Below are positions 38,840-49,167 of a DNA stretch of 64,000 nucleotides, piece by piece. A model generated the notes under the pieces. That model ran no database searches. It was not told where the DNA came from and saw only the letters and a list, made by a program, of their open reading frames with translations. The stretch is from assembly GCF_013423955.1 (NCBI RefSeq), contig NZ_JACCKX010000001.1:496001-560000 (forward strand), written 5' to 3'. The translations under genes were made by a program, and so were the position numbers. Position 1 is the stretch's first letter; each line of letters starts with the position of its first letter. The DNA comes from Ottowia beijingensis. GTDB taxonomy: Bacteria > Pseudomonadota > Gammaproteobacteria > Burkholderiales > Burkholderiaceae_C.

Positions 38840-39412
38840 TCAGCGGCCGTCGCCGTCGGCATCGCCGGGCAGCGCGCGTTCCACGCGGTGCCACGCGGCC
38901 TGGCTGGCCAGGCGGGCCTGCTCCCAGGTCAGGCGGGATTGGCCCTTGAGCGATTCCCAGTCGTTGCGCAGCTCGGCCTCGGCCTGCTCCCAAGGGCGGT
39001 CGGCGTAGCGGCCACGGCCCTGATAACCCAGGCGGTAGGCGGGGGCGTAGTCGTCCTCGTAGCTGTAGCCTTCCACATAGCCGGGCTGGCCGATGTGGTT
39101 GTCGCGCCAATAGTCGTAATTCGGGTCGCCGGCGCTAACGGCGGCGTAACCACCCAGTGCACCGGCGATGGCACCGATGGTGCCGCCCACGACGATGCCG
39201 ACCGGGCCCGCCACGGCGGTACCGATGGCCGCGCCCGCCGCGGCGCCCGCGGCCATGCCACCGCCCATGACGACGCTGTTGGCTTCGAACGCCCGCTCTG
39301 CGGGCGTCAGCGGCTCCTGCGCCTTCAGGCGCGGGTCTTGCGAGGGGATGCCGGCCGGTGCGGCGGTGGGCGGTTCCTCGGGCGGTTGGGTGTTCTTCAG
39401 GTCGTTGGCCAT
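38840..39412 (-). CDS. Glycine-zipper protein of unknown function
   Basis: 190 residues from ATG 39412, preceded by AAGGAG. A Pro-rich soluble start (MANDLKNTQPPEEPPTAAPA) leads to a Gly/Ala-rich hydrophobic hairpin (GGGMAAGAAAGAAIGTAVAG, PVGIVVGGTIGAIAGALGGY) typical of glycine zippers. The rest is acidic-aromatic (DDYAPAYRLGYQGRGRYADR) and helical (WESLKGQSRLTWEQARLASQ). Similar proteins are stress-related in Burkholderiales. Role unknown. It has its own terminator. Confidence 0.72.
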   Translation of the reverse strand: MANDLKNTQPPEEPPTAAPAGIPSQDPRLKAQEPLTPAERAFEANSVVMGGGMAAGAAAGAAIGTAVAGPVGIVVGGTIGAIAGALGGYAAVSAGDPNYDYWRDNHIGQPGYVEGYSYEDDYAPAYRLGYQGRGRYADRPWEQAEAELRNDWESLKGQSRLTWEQARLASQAAWHRVERALPGDADGDGR

Positions 39413-39677
39413 GTCGGCTCCTTGTCTCGGTGGTTTCGTCGGATCGGCTCGCGGGGCGCTGGCTTTGCAGTTGGCGCCGATGAGCCGGCATGGGACCACT
39501 GTGCAGCGTGCAGCACGCGCCGGCTGTCGCCGAAGGCCGCTGCGGCTGTCGGTCAGGCCTGACAGCGGGCGTGGGCGTGGGCGCCGGGGCGGTGGCGCAC
39601 CGGCGTCGATTGCTATTTTTAGAAGCTTTCCGCGGCGTGCTGACGCCGACCTGCGCCGGTTGGATGGCAGCGCTGCG

Positions 39678-41102
39678 TCAGCCGGGCGCGCAGCCGCTGT
39701 GCACGCTGGCCGGCGGCAGCGCGATGCGGAACACCGATCCGCGGCCGAGCTGCGAGCGCACGCTGACGCTGCAGCCGGTCTGCCGCGCCAGCTGCTGCAC
39801 CACGGTCAGGCCGAGGCCGAAGCCGTCCTGCGTGCCCGTGTGCTGGCCGGATTTGAAGAATTCCTGGAACACCTGCGCCTGCTCGTGCGGCGCGATGCCG
39901 GCGCCGGTGTCCCACACCTCCAGCCGCGGCGCCGACAGCGTGCCGCGCAGCGCCAGCAGCACGCCGCCCTGATCGGTGTAGCGGATGGCATTGGCCACCA
40001 GGTTGCCCAGGATGCGCTGCATCATCACGCGGTCCGTCGTCACCCTGGCACACTGCAGCGCGCGGCTGGTCCGCAGGCGCAGCCGCAGCCCCTTGTCGTG
40101 CATGGCGGGGCGGGCCTGCACCTCCATGTCGGTCAGCAGTTCGTGCAGGCACACCGGCTGCGGCACCGGGTGCAGGCGGCCCCAGTCCAGCAGCGCCAGG
40201 TCGAAAAGGTTGTCGAACAGGCTGTTGACGGCGGCGCTGGACTTGACGATGCGCGGCGCCAGGTCGTCCACCTGGTCCGGGTCCTGCTGCAGCATGTCGG
40301 CGTACAGCCGCAGTGCGTGCACCGGCTGGCGGATGTCGTGCGTGGCCACGGCCAGAAAGCGCCGCCGCGCGTCCAGCGCCTGCTCCAGGTCGGCACTGCG
40401 CGCCTGCAGCGAATCGATCAGCAGCGCGTTGCGGTGCTGCAGCGTCATGGCGCGCAGGAACACCTCGTGCTGCGTGCGCCCGATGTGCACCAGCGCGAAC
40501 CAGTAGACCAGCAGCAGCACCAGCATGAGGCCGTTGATCCACGCCACCTGGGGCAGCAGGGCCAGCACCACCGCGTAAGACACCACCAGCGCCCCGGCAA
40601 AGCTGTTGATGTAGGCCATCAGGCTGGGCCGGTGCGGCGCCAGCGCGGCGATGGAGAGCGCGCCGATGCAGACCAGGATCAACCAGCTGACCATCAGCGC
40701 CGCCGAGGCGCCCTGGCTGCCGGCAAAGATCAGCACCGAGCAGCCCCACAGCGCGCCGTAGAGGGCCCACGGCCAGCGCAGGCGGCGCCCGAAGTGCGCG
40801 CGCTCGGCCGCGCTGCCCTGCATCACCTGCCGTGCATGAAAGCGCAGCAGCGCCATCCACGCCAGTTCGGCCGCCATGGCGATGGCGCCCCAGATCAGCG
40901 GCCACGGGCCGCCGCGCTGGCGCCACAGCAGGGCCGAGAACACCACCGCCGTGATGAGCGAGGGCCATTGCAGCCCGCGCAGCGTGGCCAGCACGTTGTC
41001 CACCAGCGCGGCGTCGACCTCGACCGAATCGGGCACACGCGCCGCGTCGGCATCGCGCTCGTCGGCGGGGGCAGGCAGGGTCGGGGGATGGGTGGAAGAC
41101 AT
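39678..41102 (-). CDS. Membrane sensor histidine kinase
   Basis: 474 residues. Residues ~45-215 contain six or so TM segments (LITAVVFSALLW, IWGAIAMAAELAWMALL, ALYGALWGCSVLIFAG and more). A coiled linker leads to the HisKA helix with the phosphorylated His in VATHDIRQPVHALRLY. The HATPase has GNLVANAIRYTDQGG (N box), WDTGAGIAPHE (G1) and DGFGLGLTVV (G2). The DIRQPV form marks the RpfC/HyrB-like class often joined to receivers; none is fused here and no regulator is adjacent. One intact frame. Confidence 0.9.
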   Translation of the reverse strand: MSSTHPPTLPAPADERDADAARVPDSVEVDAALVDNVLATLRGLQWPSLITAVVFSALLWRQRGGPWPLIWGAIAMAAELAWMALLRFHARQVMQGSAAERAHFGRRLRWPWALYGALWGCSVLIFAGSQGASAALMVSWLILVCIGALSIAALAPHRPSLMAYINSFAGALVVSYAVVLALLPQVAWINGLMLVLLLVYWFALVHIGRTQHEVFLRAMTLQHRNALLIDSLQARSADLEQALDARRRFLAVATHDIRQPVHALRLYADMLQQDPDQVDDLAPRIVKSSAAVNSLFDNLFDLALLDWGRLHPVPQPVCLHELLTDMEVQARPAMHDKGLRLRLRTSRALQCARVTTDRVMMQRILGNLVANAIRYTDQGGVLLALRGTLSAPRLEVWDTGAGIAPHEQAQVFQEFFKSGQHTGTQDGFGLGLTVVQQLARQTGCSVSVRSQLGRGSVFRIALPPASVHSGCAPG

Positions 41103-41238
41103 GCAGGGGGCGGGCAGGCCCGGCGGATTCTACGGAGCGGGGTGCGGGCTTTCTTCAGCCGGCATCAGAGCACCGCTTCTTGGCCTGCTTGCCAGCGCGA
41201 TGATCACGATTCACCACGACCCGATCGTGGGCTCGCAG

Positions 41239-42153
41239 TCAGGCCTGGGCAGGCGGCGCCGCGCCACCGGCGCGCGCGCAGGCCCAGGCCACGCCGGGCC
41301 GTGCGCCCGGCACCGTGTCGCACGCCAATGCGTACAGCGCCGGCAGATCGCCGCGCGTGGCCACGCCGCCCAGCGCCGCGGCCAGAGGGGCCAGCGGGTC
41401 GGCGCCGCTGGCGGGCAGCGCTGCGACGGGCGTGAACAGGTTGAACTTCATCAGCAGCTTCTGGTCGTCGGCATTCGGTGCGCGCGGCAGCTGGGCGATG
41501 AAGCGGCGAAACGGCGAACCGGGCGGCTGCGTGGCCTGCAGCCACTCCCAGCGGTTGCACTGGCCGTAGGTCTTGAAGTTGCCCTCGCCCATGCCGCTGG
41601 GGAACATGTTGGCGTTGAGCACGGCCAGCTCGTCCAGGATCCGCGCCTCGTGCCAGCCGGCGGCCTCGCGCTCGGCGATGCGGGCGAACAGGTCCACCGG
41701 GCGCGTGCCGAAGTCCTCGTCGTTCTCGATCCACTGTACCTGGCTGGATTCGGGCGCACCGCCCACCTTGGCGCGGCACAGGCGGTACTGGTTGAACCAG
41801 GCGTGGGCCTCACCCAGCTCGCGCGAGCGGGCGTAGGCCTGCGCGTCGGCAAAGCTGGCGGCAGGCTGCCACTGCGGCGGAAACAGCAGCGCGTGGCCCA
41901 GCTCGTGCGCCAGCGACCCAAACGTGGCGTGGGTGCACACCGCTGGCGCGGGCGGGTGGAAGAAGCGGATCAGCCCCGGCTGGCCGGTGGCGGCGCTGAA
42001 GGCGGCCTCGACCCGCTCGATGCAGCCGCCCTGGCGATGGAAGTCGGCCAGCTGCGCCCACATGGCGGGCGTCTGGCGCACCGCCTGCGCCTCGTCGTCG
42101 GCAAAGCCGGCGTGGCGCAGGTCGCGCAGGATGCGGCGGGCGAGGAACCACAT
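41239..42153 (-). CDS. Protein with HELGH metallopeptidase-like motif
   Basis: 304 residues from ATG 42153, cytoplasmic by appearance. LAHELGHALLFPPQWQ near residue 85 fits the HExxH zinc-peptidase signature; downstream acidic segments (RIAEREAAGWHEARILDEL) could supply the third ligand. Aromatic-rich conserved-looking parts are GNFKTYGQCNRWEWLQAT and PNADDQKLLMKFN. I do not recognise the family, and the substrate is unknown. It is divergent from the small Cys-rich gene at 42191; only 37 bases separate the starts. Confidence 0.6.
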   Translation of the reverse strand: MWFLARRILRDLRHAGFADDEAQAVRQTPAMWAQLADFHRQGGCIERVEAAFSAATGQPGLIRFFHPPAPAVCTHATFGSLAHELGHALLFPPQWQPAASFADAQAYARSRELGEAHAWFNQYRLCRAKVGGAPESSQVQWIENDEDFGTRPVDLFARIAEREAAGWHEARILDELAVLNANMFPSGMGEGNFKTYGQCNRWEWLQATQPPGSPFRRFIAQLPRAPNADDQKLLMKFNLFTPVAALPASGADPLAPLAAALGGVATRGDLPALYALACDTVPGARPGVAWACARAGGAAPPAQA

Positions 42154-42190
42154 GGCGGAACCGACTGTAGCGCGGCCCCACAATGCAGGC

Positions 42191-42585
42191 ATGAACCACC
42201 CGCTGCCCCCGACGAACTGCGCGCCCTGCAGGCCCAGGCGCCCGCCGCGCCGCACTGCGCTTGCAGCGTGGGCGCCTGCGCCGGCTGGCGCAGCCTGCCG
42301 CCCGAGCGCTGGCCCGCCGCGCGCATGCAGGCCGTGGGCACGCTGCGCGATGCGGACGTGTACGAGCCGAGCTTCGAGGAACTGCACCCGCAGGGCACGC
42401 GCTACGAATCGGCCGACGCGCCGGTGGCGCCGCACTTCTACCCCTACAACCGCTGCACGCTGTTCCGCTGCGCCGACTGCCAGCGCTTGCTGCTGCGCTA
42501 CACCGAGGCCGGCGGCTACTACGTGGACGAACGCGTGCGCGAACTGGCGCCCGGCCTGCCGGTGCTGGGCGACCAGCCCGCCTGA
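42191..42585 (+). CDS. Cysteine-containing conserved hypothetical protein (one frame break)
   Basis: ATG 42191 (MNHPLPP), then a C missing from the CCCCC run near 42206, then DELRALQAQAPAAPHCACSV. Cysteine pairs occur in CACSVGAC and CTLFRCADCQRLLLRY, suggesting metal binding. The middle is DVYEPSFEELHPQGTRYESA and APHFYPYNRCTLFRCADCQR, with GGYYVDERVRELAPGL near the end. About 131 residues. Unrecognised family. Confidence 0.6.
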
Positions 42586-42591
42586 TACTAT

Positions 42592-42642
42592 CGTATTGAT
42601 AGCTTTCGACGCTTGTATCCGGGCGCCTGAAGCCCGATTTCA
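42592..42642 (+). repeat. AGCTGCT-GCGC palindromic repeat, copy J
   Basis: ATCGTATTGATAGCTTTCGA, CGCTTG, loop, GGGCGCCTGAAGCCCGATTT. Between the Cys-rich and EamA genes. Confidence 0.7.
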
Positions 42643-42701
42643 CCCATCCACCCCGACACCATGACCACCCCCTGCCCGCCCCGGCATCCGCCACGCTGCC
42701 G

Positions 42702-43580
42702 ATGCGCCACCTGCTGCTGGGCCTGGCGGTGGTGGCGGTGTGGGGCACCAACTTCGTGGTCATCAAGTACGCGCTGGCGCACCTGCCGCCGCTGGCGCTG
42801 GCGGCGCTGCGCTTTGCGCTGGCGGCGTTTCCGGCGCTGCTGTTCATCGGCCGGCCGGCGGCCAGCTGGCGCAACGTGGCGGCCTACGGGCTGCTGATCG
42901 GCGTGGCGCAGTTCGGGCTGATGTTCATCGCCATGACGCGCTTCGTCTCGCCCGGCCTGGCCTCGCTGGTGGTGCAGGTGCAGGTGTTCTTCACCATCGG
43001 CCTGGCCATGCTGCTGGCGGGCGAGCGGGTGCGCGTGTTCCAGGTTCTGGCCATGGCCCTGTCGGTGGCGGGCATGGTGCTGATCGGCTGGCACGCCGTG
43101 ACCGAGGGCGCGTCCGTCACGCCGCTGGGGCTGGTGCTGATGCTGCTGGCCGCCCTGGCCTGGGCCTGCGGCAACATCGTCAGCCGCGCCGCGGGCCGCG
43201 TGGACGCGCTGGGCTACATGGTGTGGAGCAGCCTGTTCGCCGTGCCGCCGCTGGTGGCGCTGTCGCTGCTGCTGGAGGGCTGGCCCGCCATCCACGCCGG
43301 GCTGCTGTCGGCCACCTGGGGCACCTGGGTGGCCGTGCTGTGGCAGTCGGTGGGCAACACGCTGTTCGGCTACGGCGCCTGGGCCTGGCTGCTGGCGCGC
43401 TACCCGGCGGCCAGCGTCACGCCGCTGGCGCTGCTGGTGCCGGTGTTCGGCATGGGCGCATCGGCGCTGTGGCTGCGCGAGCCCATGCCGGGCTGGAAGA
43501 TCGGCGCCGCGCTGCTGGTGCTGGGCGGGCTGGCGCTGAACCTGCTGTGGCCGCGGCTGCGCGCTGTGCTGGCGCGCTGA
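42702..43580 (+). CDS. EamA-family transporter (drug/metabolite transporter type)
   Basis: 292 residues with ten predicted TM segments in two EamA repeats: LAVVAVWGTNFVVIKYALAH opens the first and LGLVLMLLAALAWACGNIVS the second. It most resembles EamA, the E. coli O-acetylserine/cysteine exporter (GTNFVVIK, VSRAAGRVD, GWKIGAALLVLGGLALN). An upstream ATG at 42661 (MTTP) would give 13 more residues if one C is restored in the run at 42668-42672. The thioredoxin-fold gene follows 15 bases later. Confidence 0.88.
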   Translation: MRHLLLGLAVVAVWGTNFVVIKYALAHLPPLALAALRFALAAFPALLFIGRPAASWRNVAAYGLLIGVAQFGLMFIAMTRFVSPGLASLVVQVQVFFTIGLAMLLAGERVRVFQVLAMALSVAGMVLIGWHAVTEGASVTPLGLVLMLLAALAWACGNIVSRAAGRVDALGYMVWSSLFAVPPLVALSLLLEGWPAIHAGLLSATWGTWVAVLWQSVGNTLFGYGAWAWLLARYPAASVTPLALLVPVFGMGASALWLREPMPGWKIGAALLVLGGLALNLLWPRLRAVLAR

Positions 43581-43594
43581 ACTACAGTCGGCGC

Positions 43595-44143
43595 ATGTCT
43601 GAAGTCACGAGCACAAGGAAACACTGGATGCATCGCGTGCGCTGGCGCTCGCACCTGGCCACGCTGGCCATGGTGCTGGTGGCGCTGCTGGCCGCGCACT
43701 TCTGGCAGACGCGGAACGTGCCCGGCGGGCCGGCGCCGGATTTCAGCGCGCTGGCCGTGAGCGCGCAGGACGGCGCGGTGCTGAGCCTGGCGCAGTGGCG
43801 CGCCGCTCACCCCAGCCAGCAGGTGGCGCTGCACTTCTGGGCCGAGTGGTGCCCCATCTGCAAGCTGGAAGAGCATAGCGTGAGCCGCGTGTCGCGCGAC
43901 TGGCCGGTGCTGACGGTGGCCATGCAGTCGGGCGACGTGGCGGCGGTGCGGCGCGTGCTGGGGCAGCGCTCGCTGGAATGGGCCACGGTGATCGACCCGG
44001 ATGGCTCGGTCGCGGCAAGCTACGGCTTTCGCGCCGTGCCGGCCTTCGTGGCCATCGGCAGCGACGGCCGCATCCGCGCCACCAGCGTGGGCTACACCAG
44101 CGAGATCGGCATGCGGCTGCGACTGTGGTGGGCGCGGTGGTGA
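43595..44143 (+). CDS. Membrane-anchored thioredoxin-fold protein (TlpA/ScsD type)
   Basis: 182 residues. One N-terminal TM (SHLATLAMVLVALLAAHFW) anchors a periplasmic thioredoxin domain: APDFSALAVSAQDG, then VALHFWAEWCPICKLEE with the active CxxC (WCPIC), VIDPDGSVAASYGFRAVPAF with the cis-Pro, and VGYTSEIGMRLRLWW at the end. It should act in periplasmic disulfide exchange. It lies 14 bases after the EamA gene, so they may be cotranscribed. Confidence 0.87.
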   Translation: MSEVTSTRKHWMHRVRWRSHLATLAMVLVALLAAHFWQTRNVPGGPAPDFSALAVSAQDGAVLSLAQWRAAHPSQQVALHFWAEWCPICKLEEHSVSRVSRDWPVLTVAMQSGDVAAVRRVLGQRSLEWATVIDPDGSVAASYGFRAVPAFVAIGSDGRIRATSVGYTSEIGMRLRLWWARW

Positions 44144-44199
44144 TGTTGGCGGAGTCGTTGGCCGTGAATCATGGCGATAACGATTTGGTGCGGAACTTC

Positions 44200-44257
44200 A
44201 GTATCAATACAAGAGCTGCTCGCGCCTGATTGATGGGCGCCAGAGCCTGATTTCATA
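44200..44257 (+). repeat. AGCTGCT-GCGC palindromic repeat, copy K
   Basis: AGTATCAATACAAGAGCTGCT, CGCGC, an 11-base loop, GCGCCAGAGCCTGATTTCAT. Between the convergent thioredoxin-fold and sbcB genes. Confidence 0.75.
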
Positions 44258-44340
44258 CACAAAAATATTCGGAAGGTCCCCCTCCTTTCGAAACCTCACG
44301 ACCACGGCTGCCCCGCAACAGCATCCGCGATACGCCGCCC

Positions 44341-45790
44341 TCAGTGCTCGGGGGCGATGTGCTCGCCCCACTCGTACAGCGCCTCCAGCACGCCTTGCGC
44401 GCGCTCGTCGTCCTCGACGCCTTCGGCCAGCCCATCGATGCGGTCGAAAAAGCCCTGCAGCGTGAGCGCGCCGCCCTCGCCTTCCATCAGCCGCGCCGCG
44501 CGGTGCTCGGCCCAGCGCGCCTGCTCGGCGTCGCTCAGCGTGTCGGGGAAGTTGCGCGCGCGGTAGCGCCACACCAGCTCGGTCAGGCGCGCGTCGTCGA
44601 AGCCGGTGCGGGCCAGCGCCAGCTCGGACGGCGACAGGCGCAGCAGGTCGTTCAGGCGGCGGCGGTCGGCGTTGCCGACGAAGCCGCCGTACAGATCCTC
44701 GTCCACGTCGAGCGCTTCGCCACCGGCGGGGCGTGCATAGACGGCGGGCCACAGCGCGCTCAGGTCGGGAAGCGCGCGCAGGCGCTCGAAGTGGCGCTCG
44801 GCCAGCGCCAGGTCGACGCCGTGGCGCGCGGCCTGCGCGTCGGTCAGCGTCTTCAGGTGGCCGATGACCATGGGCGACTTGTTCAGGTGCACGCCCTTGA
44901 TGGCCAGGCGCGACACGCCCTCGGGCAGCTCGGCCGTGGGGGTGAACAGGCGCTCGCGGATGGCCTCGGGCTTCAGGTCGGCCAGCTCGGCCGGGTCGGC
45001 GGCCAGGTCCCAGGCCAGCAGCTCGTTCTTGTTGGTGGGGTGCATGGCCAGCGGCGCCATCACGGCGATGCAGCCGCGCGCGGCACCGAACATGCCGCTG
45101 ACGTGCAGGAAGGGCCGTGCATCCTGCAGCGTGGTGGGCAGGCGCAGCTCCTGCGCCACGCGCTCTTTTATGCAGCGACAGGCAGAAGTCGAACAGCTTG
45201 GGCTGGCGCTGGCGCAGCAGCCGCGCCAGCGCGATGGTGGCGCGCACATCGGACAGCGCATCGTGCGCCGATTCGTGCGCCAGGCCGTTGGCGGCGCTCA
45301 GCTTCTCGAGCCGGAAGGTGGTGTGGCCGTCCTCGCCCACCGGCCACTCGATGCCCTCGGGCCGCAACGCGTGCGCGGTGCGCACCACGTCCAGCAGATC
45401 CCAGCGCCCGCAGCCGTTCTGCCACTCGCGCGCATAGGGGTCGCGCAGGTTGCGCCACAGCATGAAGCGGGTGACCTCGTCGTCGAAGCGGATCGAGTTG
45501 TAGCCGACGCCGATGGTTCCGCCCTCGCCCAGCGCATCGTTGATGCGGCGGGCGAATTCATGCTCGGGCACGCCCTTGGCCGCGCACTCCTGCGGCGTGA
45601 TGCCGGTGATCAGGCAGCTTTCGGGCTCGGGCAGCACGTCGGTCGCCGGCTGGCAGTACAGCATCAGCGGCTCGCCGATCTCGTTCAGCTCGGCATCGGT
45701 GCGGATGGCGGCGAACTGCGCCGGCCGGTCGCGCCGCGGGTTGGCGCCGAAGGTTTCGTAGTCGTGCCAGAGAAAGGTGGGCGTGCTCAT
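44341..45790 (-). CDS. sbcB: Exodeoxyribonuclease I (one frame break)
   Basis: 3'-5' single-strand exonuclease of recombination and repair. ATG 45790 gives MSTPTFLWHDYETFGANPRR with the first catalytic DxE. Other family parts are GYNSIRFDDEVTRFMLWRNL (ExoII), DLLDVVRTAHALRPEGIEWP, HDALSDVRATIALARLL (ExoIII) and, after the break, GCIAVMAPLAMHPTNKNELL with the SH3/C-terminal domains to WRYRARNFPDTL. An extra A in the AAAA run near 45173 shifts the frame (HK/ERVAQELR). Restored ~482 residues, normal for the family. Confidence 0.93.
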
Positions 45791-45840
45791 GGGCACCGAG
45801 CATAGCGGGCGCCAGCGTGGTGCTGATGCGTTGCCGGGGC

Positions 45841-46221
45841 TCAGGCCTTGGGCGGACGGTGCAGGCCGCAGATCTTGTGGCCATCCGGGTCGCGGAAGTA
45901 GCACAGGTACAGGCCGGCGGGGCCGCCGCGCCAGCCGGGTGGGTCTTCCACCGGCACGGCGCCGTGCGCGATGGCCGTGGCGTGGAACTGGTCCACCTGC
46001 TCCGGGCTGGCCAGGTTGAAGCCGATGGTCGTGCCGTTGCTGCAGGTGGCGGGCTGGCCGTCGATGGGCTGGCTCACGCTGAACGTGCCGCCGTTGGCAC
46101 GCCAGAACACGCGGTGGCGGTCCACCACGCCGGGCTTGGCGCCGGTAACGGCCAGCACGGCATCGTAGAAAAGCCTGGATTTCTCGAGATCGTTGGTGCC
46201 GATCATCACGTGGCTGAACAT
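45841..46221 (-). CDS. VOC-family (glyoxalase/bleomycin-resistance fold) protein
   Basis: 126 residues. The start MFSHVMIGTNDLEKSRLFYD is chosen over the in-frame ATG two codons upstream because AGGAAGG then has proper spacing. Two beta-alpha modules follow: FSVSQPIDGQPATCSNG, TIGFNLASPEQVDQFHATAI and the closing LYLCYFRDPDGHKICGLHRP. The metal ligands His (HVMIG) and a late Glu/His are partly present. Substrate unknown; such proteins include lyases, dioxygenases and resistance proteins. Confidence 0.85.
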   Translation of the reverse strand: MFSHVMIGTNDLEKSRLFYDAVLAVTGAKPGVVDRHRVFWRANGGTFSVSQPIDGQPATCSNGTTIGFNLASPEQVDQFHATAIAHGAVPVEDPPGWRGGPAGLYLCYFRDPDGHKICGLHRPPKA

Positions 46222-46297
46222 GGGCATCCTTCCTGTCGGAGTTGAAAAGTGGGGTTGGATGCTAGCAGCCGGCGGCGGCCGTTCGCCGCCAGAAACA

Positions 46298-46331
46298 AGA
46301 AAGGCTGGTTGCCTGGGCAACCAGCCTTTGG
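46298..46331 (-). terminator. Rho-independent terminator of clpA
   Basis: AAAGGCTGGTTGC and GCAACCAGCCTTT form a long stem around 4 bases, with TTTCTTG following on the minus strand. It begins about 15 bases after the clpA stop. Confidence 0.8.
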
Positions 46332-46346
46332 TGGGCGCAGCGGGCT

Positions 46347-48681
46347 TCAGTCCGCCGCCATTTCCTCTTCCGGCTCGGCCGGCTCGGCGCCCTTGGCGCG
46401 CTCGCGCTTCGGGTTCGGGGTGATGTCGAGCAGCACCTCGTCCTTCTCGTCCAGGTCGACTTCGAGACGCCCACCCTCGGTCAGGCGACCGAACAGCAGT
46501 TCGTCGGCCAGCGCCTTGCGGATGGTGTCCTGGATCAGGCGCTGCATCGGGCGCGCGCCCATCAGCGGATCGAAGCCCTTCTTGGCGAGGAACTTGCGCA
46601 GCTTGTCGGTGAAGGTGACTTCGACCTTCTTCTCGGCCAGCTGCTGCTCCAGCTGCAGCAGGAACTTGTCGACCACGCGCAGGATGACGTTTTCATCCAG
46701 CGGCTTGAAGCTGACGATCGCGTCGAGCCGGTTGCGGAACTCGGGCGTGAACAGCCGCTTGATGTCGGCCATCTCGTCGCCCGCCTGGCGCTGCGTGGTG
46801 AAGCCGATGGTGCTCTTGTTCAGCGTCTCGGCGCCCGCGTTCGTCGTCATGATGATGATGACGTTGCGGAAGTCGGCCTTGCGCCCGTTGTTGTCGGTCA
46901 GCGTGCCGTGGTCCATCACCTGCAGCAGCACATTGAAGATGTCGGGGTGCGCCTTCTCGATCTCGTCGAGCAGCAGCACGCAGTGCGGCTTCTTGCTGAC
47001 GGCCTCGGTCAGCAGCCCGCCCTGGTCGAAGCCGACGTAGCCCGGAGGCGCGCCGATCAGGCGGCTCACCGCATGGCGCTCCATATATTCCGACATGTCG
47101 AAGCGGATCAGCTCGACGCCCATGATGTAGGCGAGCTGCTTGGCAGCCTCGGTCTTGCCGACGCCGGTGGGGCCGCTGAACAGGAAGCTGCCGATCGGCT
47201 TGTCGCCCTTGCCCAGACCCGAGCGTGCCATCTTGACGGCGGCGGCCAGCACTTCGAGTGCCTTGTCCTGACCGAACACCACGCTCTTCAGGTCGCGTTC
47301 CAGCGTCTGCAGCTTGCTGCGGTCGTCGTTGGACACGCTGGCCGGCGGGATGCGGGCAATTTTTGCCACGATCTCCTCGATCTCGTGCTTGCCGATGGTC
47401 TTCTTGCGCTTGCTGGCCACGGCGATGCGCTGCGCCGCGCCGGCCTCGTCGATGACGTCGATGGCCTTGTCGGGCAGGTGGCGGTCGGTGATGTACTTGG
47501 CCGACAGCTCGGCCGCGGCCTGCAGCGCCGAAGTGGCGTACTTGACGGCGTGGTGCTCCTCGAAGCGGCTCTTGAGGCCCTTGAGGATCTCGATCGTCTC
47601 GGGCACCGTGGGCTCGACCACGTCGACCTTCTGGAAGCGCCGCGACAGCGCCGCGTCCTTCTCGAAGATGCCGCGGTACTCGGTGAAGGTGGTGGCGCCG
47701 ATGCACTTGAGCTGGCCGCTGGACAGCGCCGGCGAGCAGGTTGGACGCGTCCAGCGTGCCGCCCGACGCCGCGCCGGCGCCGATCAGGGTGTGGATCTCG
47801 TCGATGAACAGGATCGCGCCCGGCTTGTCCTTCAGGCTCTTCAACACGCCCTTCAGGCGCTGCTCGAAGTCGCCGCGGTACTTGGTGCCGGCCAGCAGCG
47901 CGCCCATGTCGAGTGCGTAGACGGTGGCGTCTTCCAGCACCTCGGGCACGGTGCCTTCGGTGATGCGCCAGGCCAGACCTTCGGCGATGGCGGTCTTGCC
48001 CACGCCGGCCTCGCCCACCAGCAGCGGGTTGTTCTTGCGCCGGCGGCACAGGATCTGGATGGTGCGCTCGACCTCGTAGTCGCGGCCGATCAGCGGGTCG
48101 ATCTTGCCTTCCTTGGCATTCTGGTTCAGGTTGACGGTGAACTGCTCCAGCGGCGACTGCTTCTCGCTCTTCTCGCCGCCTTCCGCCTCGCCCTCGGCGC
48201 CGCCCTGCTGGCCTTCAGTGGGCTTGCTGGCTTCGGGCGGGTCGCTCTTGCGGATGCCGTGGGCGATGAAGTTGACAACGTCCAGGCGCGTGACGCCCTG
48301 CTGGTGCAGGTAGTACACGGCGTGCGAATCCTTCTCGCCGAAGATGGCAACCAGCACGTTGGCACCGGTCACTTCCTTCTTGCCGTTGCCGGTGCTCTGC
48401 ACGTGCATGATGGCGCGCTGGATCACGCGCTGGAATCCCAGCGTGGGCTGCGTGTCCACGTCGTCGGTGCCGGCCACCTGGGGCGTGTTGTCCTTGATGA
48501 AGTTGGTCAGCGACTTGCGCAAGTCGTCGATGTTGGCCGAGCAGGCGCGCAGCACCTCGGCGGCGCTGGGGTTGTCCAGCAGCGCCAGCAGCAGGTGCTC
48601 GACGGTAATGAATTCGTGGCGCTGCTGACGGGCCTCGACGAACGCCATGTGGAGGCTGACTTCCAGTTCCTGGGCAATCAT
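46347..48681 (-). CDS. clpA: ClpA, ATPase subunit of the ClpAP protease (one frame break)
   Basis: AAA+ unfoldase feeding ClpP, with ClpS as adaptor. The N domain starts [20 protein letters not shown]; an acidic linker ([20 protein letters not shown]) precedes D1 with Walker [11 protein letters not shown] and Walker [14 protein letters not shown]2 has [26 protein letters not shown] and [10 protein letters not shown] (sensor 2). The frame changes near 47732 in a GC tract after DASNLLA, before [19 protein letters not shown]; a two-base loss would explain it. ~778 residues restored. clpS lies just upstream in the same direction. Confidence 0.95.
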
Positions 48682-48799
48682 GGTGTGTTTCCTTTAGCGC
48701 CTTAAGCTTACGACTGTCTCAAGGCTTCGACAGTCACAGTTGGGGAAGTTCGGTGATATTCAACGCCGTGACCCTCGTCGCCGTCATGCGGGGTTTGCC

Positions 48800-49167
48800 C
48801 TACTCGACCGGCTCGCTGACGCACTGCAGCGGGTGGCCGGCCTCGCGCGCGGCGTCCATCACCTGGTCCACCTTGGTGCTGGCCACGTCGCGCGAATACA
48901 CGCCGCACACGCCTTTGCCGTCCAGGTGGATCTTCAGCATGATCTGGGTGGCGGTTTCGCGGTCCTTGCCGAAGAACTCCTGGATCACGACGACGACGAA
49001 CTCCATCGGCGTGTAGTCGTCGTTCAGCATCACCACCTGGTACATCTGCGGCGGCTTGACCTTGAGCGGCACGCGCTCGAGCACGACACTGTCGCCGCCG
49101 CCGGGCTGCTGCGCCGGCACGATGGGGCCCGGGGTGGTGGGTGGCTTCTTGGGGTGGTGGTCGCCAT
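48800..49167 (-). CDS. clpS: ClpS adaptor protein (one frame break)
   Basis: N-recognin that delivers N-end-rule substrates to ClpAP. ATG 49167 gives MATTTP; a base lost from the run at 49150-49154 precedes [20 protein letters not shown]. The core reads [20 protein letters not shown] (substrate pocket), [20 protein letters not shown] (ClpA contact) and [20 protein letters not shown]. ~122 residues. It is 118 bases upstream of clpA on the same strand, the normal order. Confidence 0.95.

Noticed and set aside
39168..41435. A 755-residue plus-strand frame across the kinase gene
   Set aside because: Antisense to a clear histidine kinase and without recognisable motifs.
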